Below are positions 37,398 through 50,840 of a DNA stretch of 64,000 nucleotides, one piece after another. The stretch spans positions 83,241,047 to 83,305,046 of the forward strand of contig NC_052016.1 in assembly GCF_015832195.1 (NCBI RefSeq), in the 5' to 3' direction. The first letter of the stretch is position 1, and each line of letters opens with the position of its first letter. Origin of the DNA: Motacilla alba alba (Eukaryota > Chordata > Aves > Passeriformes > Motacillidae). Both the position numbers and the translations under genes were made by a program. Below the pieces are notes generated by a model that was given only the letters and a program-made list of their open reading frames with translations, ran no database searches and had not been told where the DNA came from.

Positions 37398-40300
37398 GTA
37401 AGGCAAAATATATTCCATTTTCAGATTAGTACTAAAGGCATGGCTATATACTAGAAGGTGGTCATCTCCTGATTTAAGAATTTTAAAATCACTCTTTATA
37501 GTTTCTTTGCCAGCTGTTCCAGCATTCAGTAAAGCTTTTATTCTCCACTGGAAATGGTATAGAATTTCATTGTAGGAGAGCAGTATGGCTCAGTTTTTAT
37601 GTATTAGACTTGTTAGAAGAGAATAAATTCTTTCCTACAGGCCAGAAACCACATAAGCCTTTGCAGGTACTTTACAGTATAAATTATGTATCAAAAGTGG
37701 TCTACAACAATATTTTATGTTTTTTTAATTTTATAAAAAAGTTATGTGTTAAGGCCATTTTTATCACCTAGTTCTTCAACTTACACCCTTGCAAAGGCAC
37801 CTCAATTTGTTTCACTTCTTTACTTAATTATAAAATTACCACTGTGTTATTTCCATCCATCTCAACAATTGACTTTAATCAGCTAAAACTTCAGTGATCG
37901 TTAATCTTGCTTTACTTATTCAATCATTTTGGGAAAACAATACTTCAACATAAGATTATTTTCTTTACTACCAATCATCGGAATCACATTTCAGACTTCA
38001 ATGTTCCTGCTATTTATACATCTATAGATTTATAGAGGGATAATTAGTACAGCTGTTAGTACCATCCCAGCAATCATCTGTAGGTAGAACCGATGAGCGA
38101 AACTGAAGAGCTTCTGATCTAAAAAAAGGCTGTATCACATGCCCTCAGCTAATTGCTGCACACTTGCAGAGCACTGGTCTGTCTTGCCAAAGGGAGCACC
38201 CAAATATACCAATGCAGATGAGGACCAAGGTATCTTCTTGATGCCATCATTCATCAAATTCATGGGATGTCACAGTAGTTTTTCACAGTGCCAAGTCCTT
38301 CCAATCACTTCTGTCTATGTTGTACTCTATGCACTCTATTCTGTCAATTTTCATGGCAACCCAATTCAATTTCCAATTTCCTATTTCTACCCAATAGGAA
38401 AATAACATGGCATTTCTAGTCAAGACTTGGGATTACCGTGCAGTAAAAAGCAACATTTGTTAGTTCTCCGCACTTCTGGAAATACTGTAGCCTGGTCATC
38501 CTAAAAGGAGAAGCAGAGAAGATGCTTACCTCCATTGTATATCCAACTGCAGCAGGATCATAGTGCAGTGCAACATCTCAGGCTAAAAATCTGACTAGCA
38601 ATATTCAATCTATATTTGTTGGGATCTTAATTTTACCCTTTCACATTAGATTTAAAGAACCAGTCCTTCTGCACTGCTAGGAGCAGAGGTCTGGATCTTA
38701 ATGTAGAATTGGTCAAGGTGAAGTGAAAGGTCACTAAAGCCTTTAGGTTTCAATCATGCTTTGTCAAATCTGAAGGTTGCAAACAGCTGAAATGGGAGCA
38801 AGAGCATAAAAAGGAAGGGGCTGGAAGCACAGCTCAGCTTGGATTAGTCTGATGATGTAAGAACAGTACAAGCATTTTTGTAATGAACAAGGAAGATTTA
38901 AGATTAATTACATATTGACATAAGAAGAATATTCTGAACATATGAATATCCTTTTTAAAATACTAACTTGGAAAATACTGAGCAGCACACTGAATAAAGC
39001 AAAGATGTGTCCTATGCTGCCAGCCTTTAAAGGCTGAAACTAATGAAAGCTGCCAATGCAGATAATTCGTTATGACTTCTGGACTTTGAAAGGGGAACTT
39101 ATCTCCATATGATTTAACTAGTCTTGTTCATGAATTATTTCAGGAAAAAAAAAACCAAGGAGTTTAGTATTGCTGCTGTTCATTTAAAAAATGTTCAAAT
39201 CAAATTCCTATTTCCTGTACTTGCTGATGGTATCTAAAATAATTACTATTTATGGTCTGTTAATGATGAGTTTTGGTATCGAACCCATCTTCAAATAGCA
39301 GTGATGAATGTGTTGCCTCCTTCTGGGCTGGGACCAACCATCTCTCAATTCAGAGATGGCTGCTGATCTCAGTGGAGCTAGGAAAGGTAGTTTATGTGGA
39401 TTAGAGCAGACGGCCTTATTTCAGAGCTGTAATCCCTTAGCAGCTCTCAGGAAAGGTCACTGCCTGCATCTCACACCATCTTGGGTAATTTTATCCAGAA
39501 GGATATAAATGCTACACTCCTTCCTCACAGAAACACCATTTAACCTGTGTTAGAACCTTTCCATGTGCTGAATCATTCCCTGAATGACGTTATCTCTCTT
39601 CATTAACTGTAGCTAGAGCTTGGAGGACCAGCTTCCTTTGGATACTCCTAACCCTTGCATTGTTAACAGGGTGTAACATGCACAGCAGTTTTCTTGTCTG
39701 CACACTGATCATTTTCTGTTGCTTACTTCATGTAAATACACTGCAATATTAGTATTTTGTTGGTATTTTCAAACACTTAAAGACCATTTTGACTATTATG
39801 GATATAAGAAACTAGTCTTTTCTTGTGATTCAGAAGACTCTTCAGTGTTATATTAATACTTTTAGAAGTCTATTCTGGAGTTTGTATTAATGAAACACTG
39901 TCAGACCACTTGACTTTAAACTGTCACCATAAAGTCCAAACATACAGTCACAAAAACCTCAAAAGAAGTGACAAACCATTCTGCTTTCATCTGTCTTTGA
40001 CAGCAGAAGAAACCAAGTTTAGAAAATATTTCCTCTGCATCTCAATGTTATACAAACATGCAGCATACCTGAACCAAATTCTGTTTTAGTCTTGCTCATA
40101 TCCCCACTTATAACCTTAATTCAGTTGGGCATATTTTATCAGGTATGTTGCACAAAGCAGCCTTCATAAGAAGCCTATGCTGAAATCACCAGGTACTCAG
40201 CCCATCTGAAAAAGTGCTCCTTCATCCTTGCCTGAGCTCATGCAATTAATCCAGCTATTCCATTTCAAAAAGTGATTTCTCTGTGTTATTGTCATAGCTG

Positions 40301-41612
40301 TAACAAGTAAGGCTTAACAAATAAGAAATAGATCAAAATTATTTATAAGAAATGTGGAAAAATCTAAATATCCCCCCAAAGCTGCGGCATATGTGGTTTT
40401 AAAGCATCTGATGTATTTAGGAAGCTACATAGAACTTGAGAGACTTGTCTAAGCATGGATGAAAAGCACCATCTGAGACATCCTAGGGTATCTGAAATAT
40501 AGGACCAGCAGAGGACTCAAGGAGACCAGTACACTTCTGGAGCAGCAGAGGGGGGCTGACTTGACTATACTGCAGAAGCTCAAGCAATTCAGGACACTTA
40601 TGCTCAGACAATTCAATGACATCTTCACAGCACTGGGCCTAAAAGTCAGGCTCTTTCTGAAGCCAATGGAGAGAGACACACATCTTTGGAGAGTGATTCA
40701 CCCCATCTGGCACAGACATCTCTCAAAGACTGGGAAATAAAAGACTCTGTTGGAATATGCACATGTCGATAGACAAGACTGAAATGCCTTGGAGTATTTA
40801 AGTCATCTAACTGAGCTGGACGATAGAACAGTAGTTTGAGATGCTTATGCTTCCCTGGACTGGCATCTGAAGTATGGATAGAACACCCTAGAAGATGTTC
40901 ACTATGAGGCATCCAAGTGGGAGAGCAGAACTGAGCTCCAGCTGTTTTCTGCAGGTTGCACCATGTGAAATTCAGCTACATAAATATAGTCACCTAATGC
41001 TCTTTGAGATGCCTGTGCTCTTCAAGATGTTCAAAGGTGAAAACGATGTTACAGGAGACCTGGTTGGATGTTAAATGGAATATCTCAGAGGTGCTAAATT
41101 GACTTGCTCTGCCTACGTTTTGATAACTGTATTCCACCTTATACTGACTGTAACAGTAGCAAAAATGTGGACTTTTCTGATTCAGTATAGAAATCCATAG
41201 TGCAGATACTTAGAACCAGCTACCTTGATTTGAGTCCAGATGACTGTCATTTTGACTGTTAACAGAGAGAAATAAAGGCCTTAGTTCAGTTATCTAAGCA
41301 TGGGTTTAGGTAGCTGATTTGAGATCACGTATTTTTAAGGCACAGTTCATCTCATCCTAAAGTATACATTTGAACAGCTCAGAGAAATCTTTCCTTATCC
41401 CTCTACTACAAAGTGCCAAAAAGTGACAATCTTAGTCCAGGCATCTAGCAAGTACACCTGAAGACCAGTAAATTTTAAAAATTGTCAAAAATTAAATAAT
41501 TTTAACACCTTCTTCTGTAGAGCATGATCTAAAGTTTCTCATTTAAAATCAACTGCTTATAAAGACTCGTTATCTTCTCTGTGGTTGCCTGTTTGGTATA
41601 ACCTGTGGTTTA

Positions 41613-41637
41613 TTTTGTTTTGTTTTGTTTTGTTTTT
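41613..41637 (+). repeat. (TTTTG)n microsatellite
   Basis: Four to five TTTTG units in a row, flanked by T-rich sequence. Confidence 0.9.
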
Positions 41638-44600
41638 CTGTTCCCTGAATCTGTTTCCCTCTTGCTTCCCAGAGGACTATCTGGAGGACAATGCAACATG
41701 GTGTAAGCTTTGGTATTCTTATTCTTCATTTCATTCCCATTTGTCTTTGTATGATGATGGACAAAACACTTGTTTAAGTTTCATCTTCACCATCTTTACT
41801 TTGTGTGTGTGTCGTGTAGGCTCAAATACTAGCAGTTCTTTCTGTAATTTTGCATTCTAATTTCATTTTGCCAAGTCCCCAGAGCCGCTGCTGCCTTCCA
41901 ATATTTTTCTCTCACCACAAAGATGATGCCTCATCCCCAGAAAGGAGTTATGTATTCCTCCAGTGAACTAAAAACTGGTGTAAGCATCCCCATAGTCTCA
42001 AACCCCACAAGGGCATGTAGAGCAATGCAGACACTGCAGTAGCATTCAGCTCAGAGTCCTGTGCTTGGAGCAATGGAAATGAGCTCCCAGGCCTTCCTAG
42101 GCTCTCTCCCTAAAAACGCCCCAGTCTTGCTGGCCAATCTCCTTGTACTTTACAGCTTCATAAGCTTTTGTGGCTGTTAGAGGTCCCTGGTTCCAGACAG
42201 AAAAGCCTTCCTCAGCAGAGCTCATTCAGCACAGCCCGAGGGGAAGGCACAGTTTTGCATTTAGCATGGACTTAATAGTCCAGCTTCTTAGCAGGACTAA
42301 TTAGTCTACAGAGAGCACCATGCTGATACAGCCATGCTGCTTCCTGTGTTTGAGCTGCCCCCAGTACCTCTGTATCCACCACATCACTGTACAGCAGTGC
42401 TGTCTTAATTGAGCTGGAATTTCTCCCGAGAACATACTGCAGCCTGACCAGGCTGGACGTGTATAAAATAATTCCGCATTTTCTTTCAGGAGGACACGAA
42501 AGTTTTCTTGATTTTTCACCAGGGAGCTGATGCACTCTTAAACATATACATAATGCACATGCATTCTATGGAGACAGGCAACTGAGAAATTGGCCGTGGC
42601 ACTCATGGGTGATTTGCATTCATGCACAGTACAGTGGCTGCATAGATTAGTAGATGAGCATGCACCCCATCTGAGAAAGAACACCTTTTATGCTCTTTAC
42701 CCTGGGGAGGGGAATATACTGTGTCACACTATGTGGGAAAATGTCCTTTTAGAGTCCCTTCTGATTTTCTTAAAGTAAAAGCAGATAAAGTCTCAATTTC
42801 CATGTGGAAGATACCCTGAACTACCCTTTTTAGGAATAAATTCCGATATACTTTGAGTCTCTTTTTAACTTTTTTATTCCACTGTGCTATGGTTTTTGTG
42901 ACAGTGAAAAAATGTGATGGTAATCTAACAAATCAGTTATGAGCAACTTTTTCCCTCTGCTCCCAAACTACATGAAATAGAAAATATTACTTAAAAATAT
43001 ATAATCTGCTTTGCATTTTAACTATAAAAGACTAAAAGTAACAGGACTGTAGACAAATCAGACATTAATCTGAATTGGCCAGGGAATCCTCCAGGGCATT
43101 CCTAAAAGCGAAGTTTTCATTTCAGTTTTGTTTGACTCCATTTGGTCCACAATCTTGAACTGTTAAATATATGCCATGATTTCTTTTTCCTCAAGAGACC
43201 CTAGAATAAAATCCAGAAGGTATAAATCTTATAGGGTTTAAAGTTTTGAGATTAATTTTCCAAATATCTTCTGCATACTGAGGCCATGGGAGACGATACA
43301 AACAATGAGCCTGTACAATATATCATAACTCTGGAGTTTTGGGTCACACTCCTAAGGCTGAAGATGACAGGCTTGCACAAGTGTTGCACAAGCCCATTGG
43401 CTTCCTACAGGCTACTACCCCAAAACCCTTAGATGCTGTGCTGTTGGATTTGATAACCCTGTGTGATGTTAATCAGCAGATGATTCCTGAAATGTACAGC
43501 TCCTCCAGTTTTACGTTTTGCATGTTTAGACAGAGTCTTGTTTCTTATTAGCTGTTTGGATGCAATATGCTAAATGAATAAATATGTTTTACCACATTCA
43601 TTGTGGTCATTTGGCTCTAGATTTAGGCATTGATTGGTTCTCCAAAATAACTGTTTGCTTAGTATCAAGTTTGTTTAGTCTCAGTTTCTGTCTCGCAGCA
43701 ATATCTAAGTTTAAGTCTGTGCGATCATTTTTTCCCTCATGGTTAATACCAGTTCCAGGCGGCAAAGGTGGATGAACGATGGTGGCTGTCAGAACCCTCC
43801 TGGGAGACCTGACAGAGTCCTGTTTTTAAAAATGGTGATATTATTCCGTCCCCCAGGTGAATGGTTGTGCATGCTGCTGTATCCGACGCATTGCATTCCG
43901 AACGTGCGTGAGGTTGCTAAGACAGAGCTTTGTTACAGTGGTTGCCTCTGTCTTCAGGTGGAATGGGTCTGCCTGCTGCTCAGACCCTGACTAGCATGGG
44001 CGAGGAAAGGCCATCTCCCAACAGTGACAAGGACCACAGATGTCTACATTAATTAATTATCAAAGAAAATGCACAAATCTTGACTGCCACGCAGTTTCCA
44101 CCTTGCCTGAAGAGTGATGTCTCATGGAACACAGGGCTTGCATGATCATCTTCTAAAATGAACTTTTTAGTACTAGTTGAACTTCCTTTACCTGATGGGT
44201 ATGAAGACCCTTTGGGAAGTCATCATCTCATTTCCAGGAAAGTCATTGGGGTGTGAATGGTACTATGGATCACCGTTAGAGAAGTGGTGAATAAAAAACC
44301 TGCAGATAGAATCCACTCCTAATCACCAGTATTTTGGCAAACAGTAAGATGAAGAAATGGCACAGTTATGGGTCTTCACTTGGTGTACATTGAAAAACTA
44401 TGTGATTGCTGAACTTGGCTGTTAGGGTAAAGTAAAATATCTAGGCTAAAGTTTGCACATCTGTGCCATATCAAACCAGATAAACATGAAGTGGGATTTA
44501 TTTGTCCCAGCTTTTCATGTTTCTAGTGTTACAATTGAAGTCTGAGCTATCACTTCATCCCTTTACTAATAGATGGAGATAGCACCTTCAGAGCTTGCTT

Positions 44601-47600
44601 AAAATACTCATTTAGAGAAGACAAGAATCTGATGGCCTGGGGATGGCACTGAGGATGAATAGAATCTGGATGACTAATTCAGAGATCCAGTTTGTAGATG
44701 TCTAAATGTAACCATAACTCTTGGGGCTGGAGCTAGGCTCTGTGAATCAGATGTGCACAAAGGAGATTTTGGTCTGTAAGATATATTGATACATAGTTCT
44801 TATCATACTGCTAATCATACTCATTGCCATGGTATCGTCAGGTACCTAGAAGGATAGCTAGACTCAAATGAAAATTGCTAATTTGAAGGCTGCACAACTT
44901 CTATTCAATGGAAATTTCACCTTGTAAATCTGGATTAAAATCTACTTCCTTCCATTTCGTGTTTTAGCTTCTACTCAATAAAGACATGGGGTTTTTTCCA
45001 ATATACAGAAAGTTTATATTACCAGCCTCTGGAAGATTAATCTGAGCAGGAAATACATTCACACTGCTCTTTCAGCTGGAAGACGAATCACATTTCATTT
45101 CACGTGTCTGTGCATGAATCTGTGCAGAAGGAAAAGTCAATTCTGAATGTTCTTGTTCATGATGAAGATAGTAACTATATATATACATCTTCTGCATTTA
45201 GTGTTTTGATATCATATTGGGAAAAAAATATTTAAAAATTAGTGGCAGGGCTCGTGTCCCCACTTGCAGTGCATAAACAAGGCTCATTTAGATGGTTCCA
45301 AGTAATATGACAGTAGCAGCAGCGACTGCCTGCCTGCCTCCCTGGAAGGTGCTACACTGCAATGAATTCTTGCATTTCTAAGATGAGTGCAGCCAACCAC
45401 TTCTAAGTTTTCATAAAAAATGGATTTGTGATATATCATCTGTTCATCTACCACTAGAGAATTAGAGAGTCCTTTTTTGTGCAAGTGACTACAGAATATA
45501 AAATGTCTTTCCACAACAAAGTCAGTTGTGTACTGACTGTAGAGTGTAGATGCCAAGAGAGAAATTAAAACTTTGGTAATTTCTAAATTAGTTGCAAATA
45601 GTGAATCTCACTCTCCAAAGAAAACATGTTTTCTGCCTTACTCGCAATTAATTTTCTCCAGCCTTTGCAGATTATTTTATTTTGTTAGACTGCAGCACGT
45701 GGGTATATTATGAACTCATAACAGGAGTGTGCAGTACTGGACTCCACTTAGAACAAATAGCAGGTTACAGCAGACTGAAACTGATTTCCCAAACTAAACA
45801 TCTCATATGTTTTCCTTTTATTGTAATAGACAGAAAATGGCACTTATGGACTTTTTTTTTTGTGTATTACAGTGGCTAAAGACAAGTAAAATACAAGGAA
45901 TAAGAAGGTTTATCTTCATTACAAGTGGTGACCCTTTTGTGACCCTTCTTTAGTCAAAACCAAATATTTTACATTAGGAAAGATTTCCTGTATTTTTTTT
46001 CTGCTCTTATCATCCTTCAATATTTACCACCCCTCAGTCATATCAATGTATCACTCTAGGTTGATGGGGTAGCAGTACAAAATGCTTCTATAATGTAGAG
46101 CTACATGTAAACAGTAAATTTTAAGTGGATAGTTACAGATGTTTAATGAGAAAGCCAAGATGATTAATAACACTGGGTAAGGAAAAAGCATGGATTCACA
46201 TCACATCAAATTGTATCTGTCATTAACAGAAGACAAGCCTAAGACTGTGCTGGGTTTCTGTGAGCAAACCCAACAGTATCTTCTGGATCCTAGGTCTGGG
46301 TGAAGACCCTAGCAACCTCACAGGTCCACATGAGGGCAAAATAAGTAGGTAGCATATTATCAATTCAGATACTTAGTCAACATGGAAAGTGGACGAATAC
46401 GTGCAAGACACTTCAACAGATCCCGTTCTGGACTCTGCCAAGTGCCGAGGTACACAGTAACAGAGAACTCCTCCTACAGGATTACGACTGAGTAGTGTGG
46501 ACTCCTTGCACAGCTGGTTAAGAAAGCGGGCATTTTCAGAGGGTAACTCCCAGTCTAATGTAGATATCTGCCAGAGATTGCATGAATAGCTCTGTGGAAG
46601 TGCCAATGTTCCTCCGTCAGTGATGAAGAACTTTAGGCTTGACAAGATATTTAGGTTATAGAGGGCTAGAGCTGAGTTAGTCTAATACCACCTGACTTCT
46701 CCCCAAACAGGCCTACCAAAGTGAAAGTGACTAAGAGTATTAGAATTAAGAACTTAGATGTGGTCAGCTGGGGACTCTGTAGAAGCTCATAATTTCACCC
46801 TGTTCCACTGGCTTTGTGATCTGGTGGCAGCTATCATAAATTACCATCGTGTACGTCTGGTTTTGGTTTTCTTGGGTCTTGCTCCTTCTGTACTGAATGT
46901 ATGTCATGTAAATGTTATTTCTGGTACAAAAGAAATGTAATTCACTCTGTCTGATTCAGTGTCTCTAATACAGGTGCTCTGTGGAGCTGGATTTGTTAAT
47001 CTTCCTTGGTAGCAGTGGAGAGCTAGTCAGGGGGGTCAGTAACAGGCAGAAACCATTGGCTGAAACACAATTGTCATGATAAGTGACGTGCCCTGAACTA
47101 TCTAGGCATCTGCAAAGAGCTAAGAGATGCGACAAAGGCCTTACAGAAGTTCTTCTGTCTTCTGGATGCTCTAGAGGACTCCAACATGGCATTAAATTCA
47201 TTTGTATCTATATTGAATGAGGGAGCTGGGAGCTACTCATAAGATCTTAATTTAGACCAAAATGAGCCAGCTGGCAACTTGAATAACTGTCTAGATGCCA
47301 CTGACTAAGAAGTCACAGCCTTTCCGCAGAGAAACTTCATGCAAGGGTTTCAGGTATGGTGCAGGACCTATTTGACATCTCTTCTGGAAGAGTGAGAAGG
47401 TTTCCAAAGCAGTGGATATCTCTCTGCAGGCAGCTGAACTTCACTCCAGGTCTCCACCATCTATGGTGGGTTCTTAGACACCCAGCTGACATGTCAACAC
47501 TTACACTGATAGATTTAAATTCAGGCAAGGCTGATACACTGCCAGATCCTGATGGACAGCTGACATTACTGTTCATTTGTATGAGAGCAAACCACGCTGA

Positions 47601-48063
47601 TGATACTCAACCAGCTCTTAACAGTCCCTAGGATAATTGTGTTTGCTTTAAAGTGCTGGGACTTTTCCTTTCCTACTATATATTTGGACAGCATAAATAC
47701 TATGTAGGAACGCAAATGAAAACAGACCAGAATGAAAGTTGTTTGTCTCTTGAAACATTCAAGGCCATAAAAATATCCAGTACACAATAATAACTGTGTT
47801 ACCTAAGTAACTGCTAGAGAAAGTAAAGAAAAAAAGCTAATTGCTTAAAGTGCATTGTGTTTTTAATATAACATACCTGCAGTGCTCCTATATTAAAGTG
47901 TGATATATATGGAGAAGTAACAGGAATTGGAGTAATGTATTTCTTCTGCTGAAAAAAGCATCAGTCATTTAGGCAAAAAAACTCACTGCATAATAAATGA
48001 ACCTGTGAGAAACTTCCTTTTCTGTGATCTCACAGTGAATGCTAATGGGCTTAAAAATCAGAT

Positions 48064-48153
48064 AACATTTATAATATTAGAAATAATTTTTAAATTAAAA
48101 TATCAGGGAACATTTATAATATTAGAAATAATTTGTACATTAAAATCTTTTCA
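48064..48153 (+). repeat. 45-bp tandem duplication (two copies)
   Basis: AACATTTATAATATTAGAAA begins at 48064 and again at 48109. The first 26 bases of each unit are identical and the rest similar (TTAAATTAAAAT against GTACATTAAAAT), so the duplication is somewhat diverged. Confidence 0.85.
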
Positions 48154-48737
48154 ATTCTTATTCCCTCATTCAGACAAAATCCAGTTGACCAAATGGGGGT
48201 ATCTAACCCCAGAGACAGACAGATAATGTATCCTTTGATGTCAGCTGAGAGAAATAGGCTCTTTCAGGGCACAGTTGATCTGAGCTACTTTAAAAATCTT
48301 TGTTGGATTAAGTAGCACTTGTCCTCTTCAGTTCCTGCTTCTCACCATGTCTGCAGAAGAAGAGTTTGTAGCTCAGACAGAAACAATGACATCATGTGAG
48401 ATGAATTTCATTCACAGATTCTTCTTTCTGGAGCTCATGGTCTGGATAGACTAGGAAATTACGATCATACACTTTGATGGTATTTCTGCTTGATTTGGTT
48501 TGGCAACAAGGGGTCACACTGTGCTCAGCTTGAACACATATTAAAACTCACTTCCTGTCTTGAACATCTTAATGAGCTCTATCTTTCAGACCTTTTCTTC
48601 TGAAGTCGAAGATGCAGAATTCCCAGTCATTGCTCTTTGCCTCTGTATGTTTTTTTAACCATTCATTTGCACTATGAGAATGGAGCGATTCAGAAAAACC
48701 AATCAGCTGTTTCTGTAAAGTGTGATATTCCTAATAC

Positions 48738-48742
48738 CCAAG
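48738..48742 (+). repeat. Target-site duplication, left copy (CCAAG)
   Basis: CCAAG immediately before the TGTCATGG terminus, repeated at 50882-50886 after the other terminus. A 5-bp duplication fits ERVL-class integration. Confidence 0.85.
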
Positions 48743-49083
48743 TGTCATGGTTTGACGCTGGCCCAATGCCAGTGCCCCCATGAAAACCCATCTTCCCTGG
48801 TGTCTGCTGTGAGATGTGATCAGAGACAGAGCAAAGCAGGCCTCCACTTATAAACAAAAGGGAAAAAACTTTATTATCACAGAATTATACAATGAACACA
48901 TAGAGCAGAATGGAAACCTTTCAAACATTTCTCCTCCCCCCACTCAATTCTTACAGAATATCACAAAACCTTAGATCTTAATCCAGTCCATCACCCTTCA
49001 GATAATCAGTCCATCTCCACCCTTCCGACAATCACCTCTCATTTCATTGAGGAGAGAAGAGCCCCCCCTTGTGCCACAGGCCA

Positions 49084-50054
49084 ATCCCCGTCACTCAACA
49101 ACTGCACGTCGTGACTTCTTCCTTCCATGTTCAGTGCTCTCACCACTGCACATGGACCAGAGCTGCTTTTAGGGTTTTCCCTTTCAAGGATGCCCAGTTC
49201 CAGAAGAGAACGACAGTCTCTCACCGTTTCGGGACACCATTCCCCCCCCAGTATTTCACCCCCTGGGGCCGAGGGGTCTCACCATTACTCATCACCTGTC
49301 GTCTCCGCTCACATCACTCCTTGGCGCCGCCTCCTCCTGTTCGGGACACCAGTCCCCCCCAATATTTCACCCCCTGGGGCCGAGGGGTCTCACCATCACT
49401 CCTTGGCGCCGCCTCCCCCTAAAATGCAGTCTCTGTATTACAGGAAAGATTCTGCTCATGGCTATACAAGAAAGAGTCCAGCCAAAAGCCACTCTATCAT
49501 CTCCTCCACCTAGGATTTCCTCAATTTCTCCCAGTCCTTCTTCACTTGCACAACTCTACATCACACTTGCGCATTCCTTCTTATCCGTTTCTCTCCTCCC
49601 TCAGCTCCCGGAGGATCAGCATTTGCAAGGTTTTCCATCGTCTCACAGAAGGGTTAAAATCACAGTCTCTGCTTATCTCGAACTCCCACACTCCCGGGCA
49701 CTCTTCCCTTGTCGGCCCCCACTTCTCTTCCTCGGCCAGGCCAGTGCTTATCAAATTCAAGATAGCACTGGCACCTCTCTCCTTCTCTCTCTCTCCTGAG
49801 GAAGGGGGGCTGCCCGCTGCCTCTCTGAGTTCCTCCACCCCTCCGTCTCTGTGGGGAACTCACTCTTATCCAAGCCATCGCCTCCCGTCCTCGGCCCATG
49901 GCTCCGGCCCACCTCCCTCGGCCGCGTGGCCTTTTCCCCTCCCCCACCCAGCCCGAAGCGGGGCAGGGGAGGTCTGAACTCTTCCATCCACCGGAACCAA
50001 GAAGGACGATCCCCTGGGGGCTCTCGCTTTTAACCCCTGTGTTCTCAGAGGCGG
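49084..50054 (+). repeat. 971-bp tandem unit, copy 1 (full)
   Basis: The unit starts ATCCCCGTCACTC and ends CAGAGGCGG, and is followed at once by copy 2. The frames 49127-49513 and 50098-50484 translate identically over 128 residues, so the copies are nearly identical where they align. It includes two 112-bp-spaced subrepeats at 49229 and 49341. Confidence 0.95.
49229..49400 (+). repeat. 112-bp-spaced subrepeat inside LTR unit
   Basis: TCGGGACACCA, a C-rich run, TATTTCACCCCCTGGGGCC and GAGGGGTCTCACCAT occur at 49229 and again at 49341, with CTCCTTGGCGCCGCCTCC after each. The same pair recurs in copy 2 at 50200 and 50312. Confidence 0.9.
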
Positions 50055-50775
50055 ATCCCCGTCACTCAACAACTGCACGTCGTGACTTCTTCCTTCCATG
50101 TTCAGTGCTCTCACCACTGCACATGGACCAGAGCTGCTTTTAGGGTTTTCCCTTTCAAGGATGCCCAGTTCCAGAAGAGAACGACAGTCTCTCACCGTTT
50201 CGGGACACCATTCCCCCCCCAGTATTTCACCCCCTGGGGCCGAGGGGTCTCACCATTACTCATCACCTGTCGTCTCCGCTCACATCACTCCTTGGCGCCG
50301 CCTCCTCCTGTTCGGGACACCAGTCCCCCCCAATATTTCACCCCCTGGGGCCGAGGGGTCTCACCATCACTCCTTGGCGCCGCCTCCCCCTAAAATGCAG
50401 TCTCTGTATTACAGGAAAGATTCTGCTCATGGCTATACAAGAAAGAGTCCAGCCAAAAGCCACTCTATCATCTCCTCCACCTAGGATTTCCTCAATTTCT
50501 CCCAGTCCTTCTTCACTTGCACAACTCTACATCACACTTGCGCATTCCTTCTTATCCACCCCTCCGTCTCTGTGGGGAACTCACTCTTATCCAAGCCATC
50601 GCCTCCCGTCCTCGGCCCATGGCTCCGGCCCACCTCCCTCGGCCGCGTGGCCTTTTCCCCTCCCCCACCCAGCCCGAAGCGGGGCAGGGGAGGTCTGAAC
50701 TCTTCCATCCACCGGAACCAAGAAGGACGATCCCCTGGGGGCTCTCGCTTTTAACCCCTGTGTTCTCAGAGGCGG
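50055..50775 (+). repeat. Tandem unit, copy 2 (with 250-bp deletion)
   Basis: Matches copy 1 at an offset of 971 up to copy-1 position 49586. It then resumes at copy-1 position 49837 with an offset of 721, so copy-1 bases 49587-49836 are absent. TCC occurs at both deletion edges. The bases ATCC stand at 49084, 50055 and 50776, marking the duplication junctions. Confidence 0.95.
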
Positions 50776-50789
50776 ATCCATATCCTCAA

Positions 50790-50840
50790 TGGTCAAACCA
50801 GGTGCCAATATCCACATCTGGGCACCTATTGGTTTGACCA
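50790..50840. repeat. Stem-loop near the element's 5' end
   Basis: The left arm TGGTCAAACCAGGTGCC (50790-50806) pairs with GGCACCTATTGGTTTGACCA (50821-50840) except for a 3-base bulge, leaving a 14-base loop. It lies just inside the LTR 5' terminus and may be a regulatory or RNA structure of the family. Confidence 0.85.

Larger units (their letters stand above)
37398..48737. other. Proximal part of the intron after exon 6, no supported gene
   Basis: The stretches 40440-41350, 43330-43560 and 46200-47640 are GC-richer and may be very old transposon remnants, but I cannot assign them to a family. A (TTTTG)n run lies at 41613-41637, and a 45-bp tandem duplication is at 48064-48153. The next GPC6 exon was not found. 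Confidence 0.55.

Noticed and set aside
38170..38229. 60-bp segment open in two frames with acceptor and donor-like edges
   Set aside because: The acceptor lacks a pyrimidine tract and the donor (GTATCT) is weak; the product is not glypican.
40004..40069. Good acceptor followed by 22 codons to a stop
   Set aside because: No donor and no family resemblance; probably a decoy acceptor.
43339..43551. 70-codon frame that reads protein-like
   Set aside because: No matching splice donor and no recognisable family; perhaps an old pseudogene fragment but unsupported.
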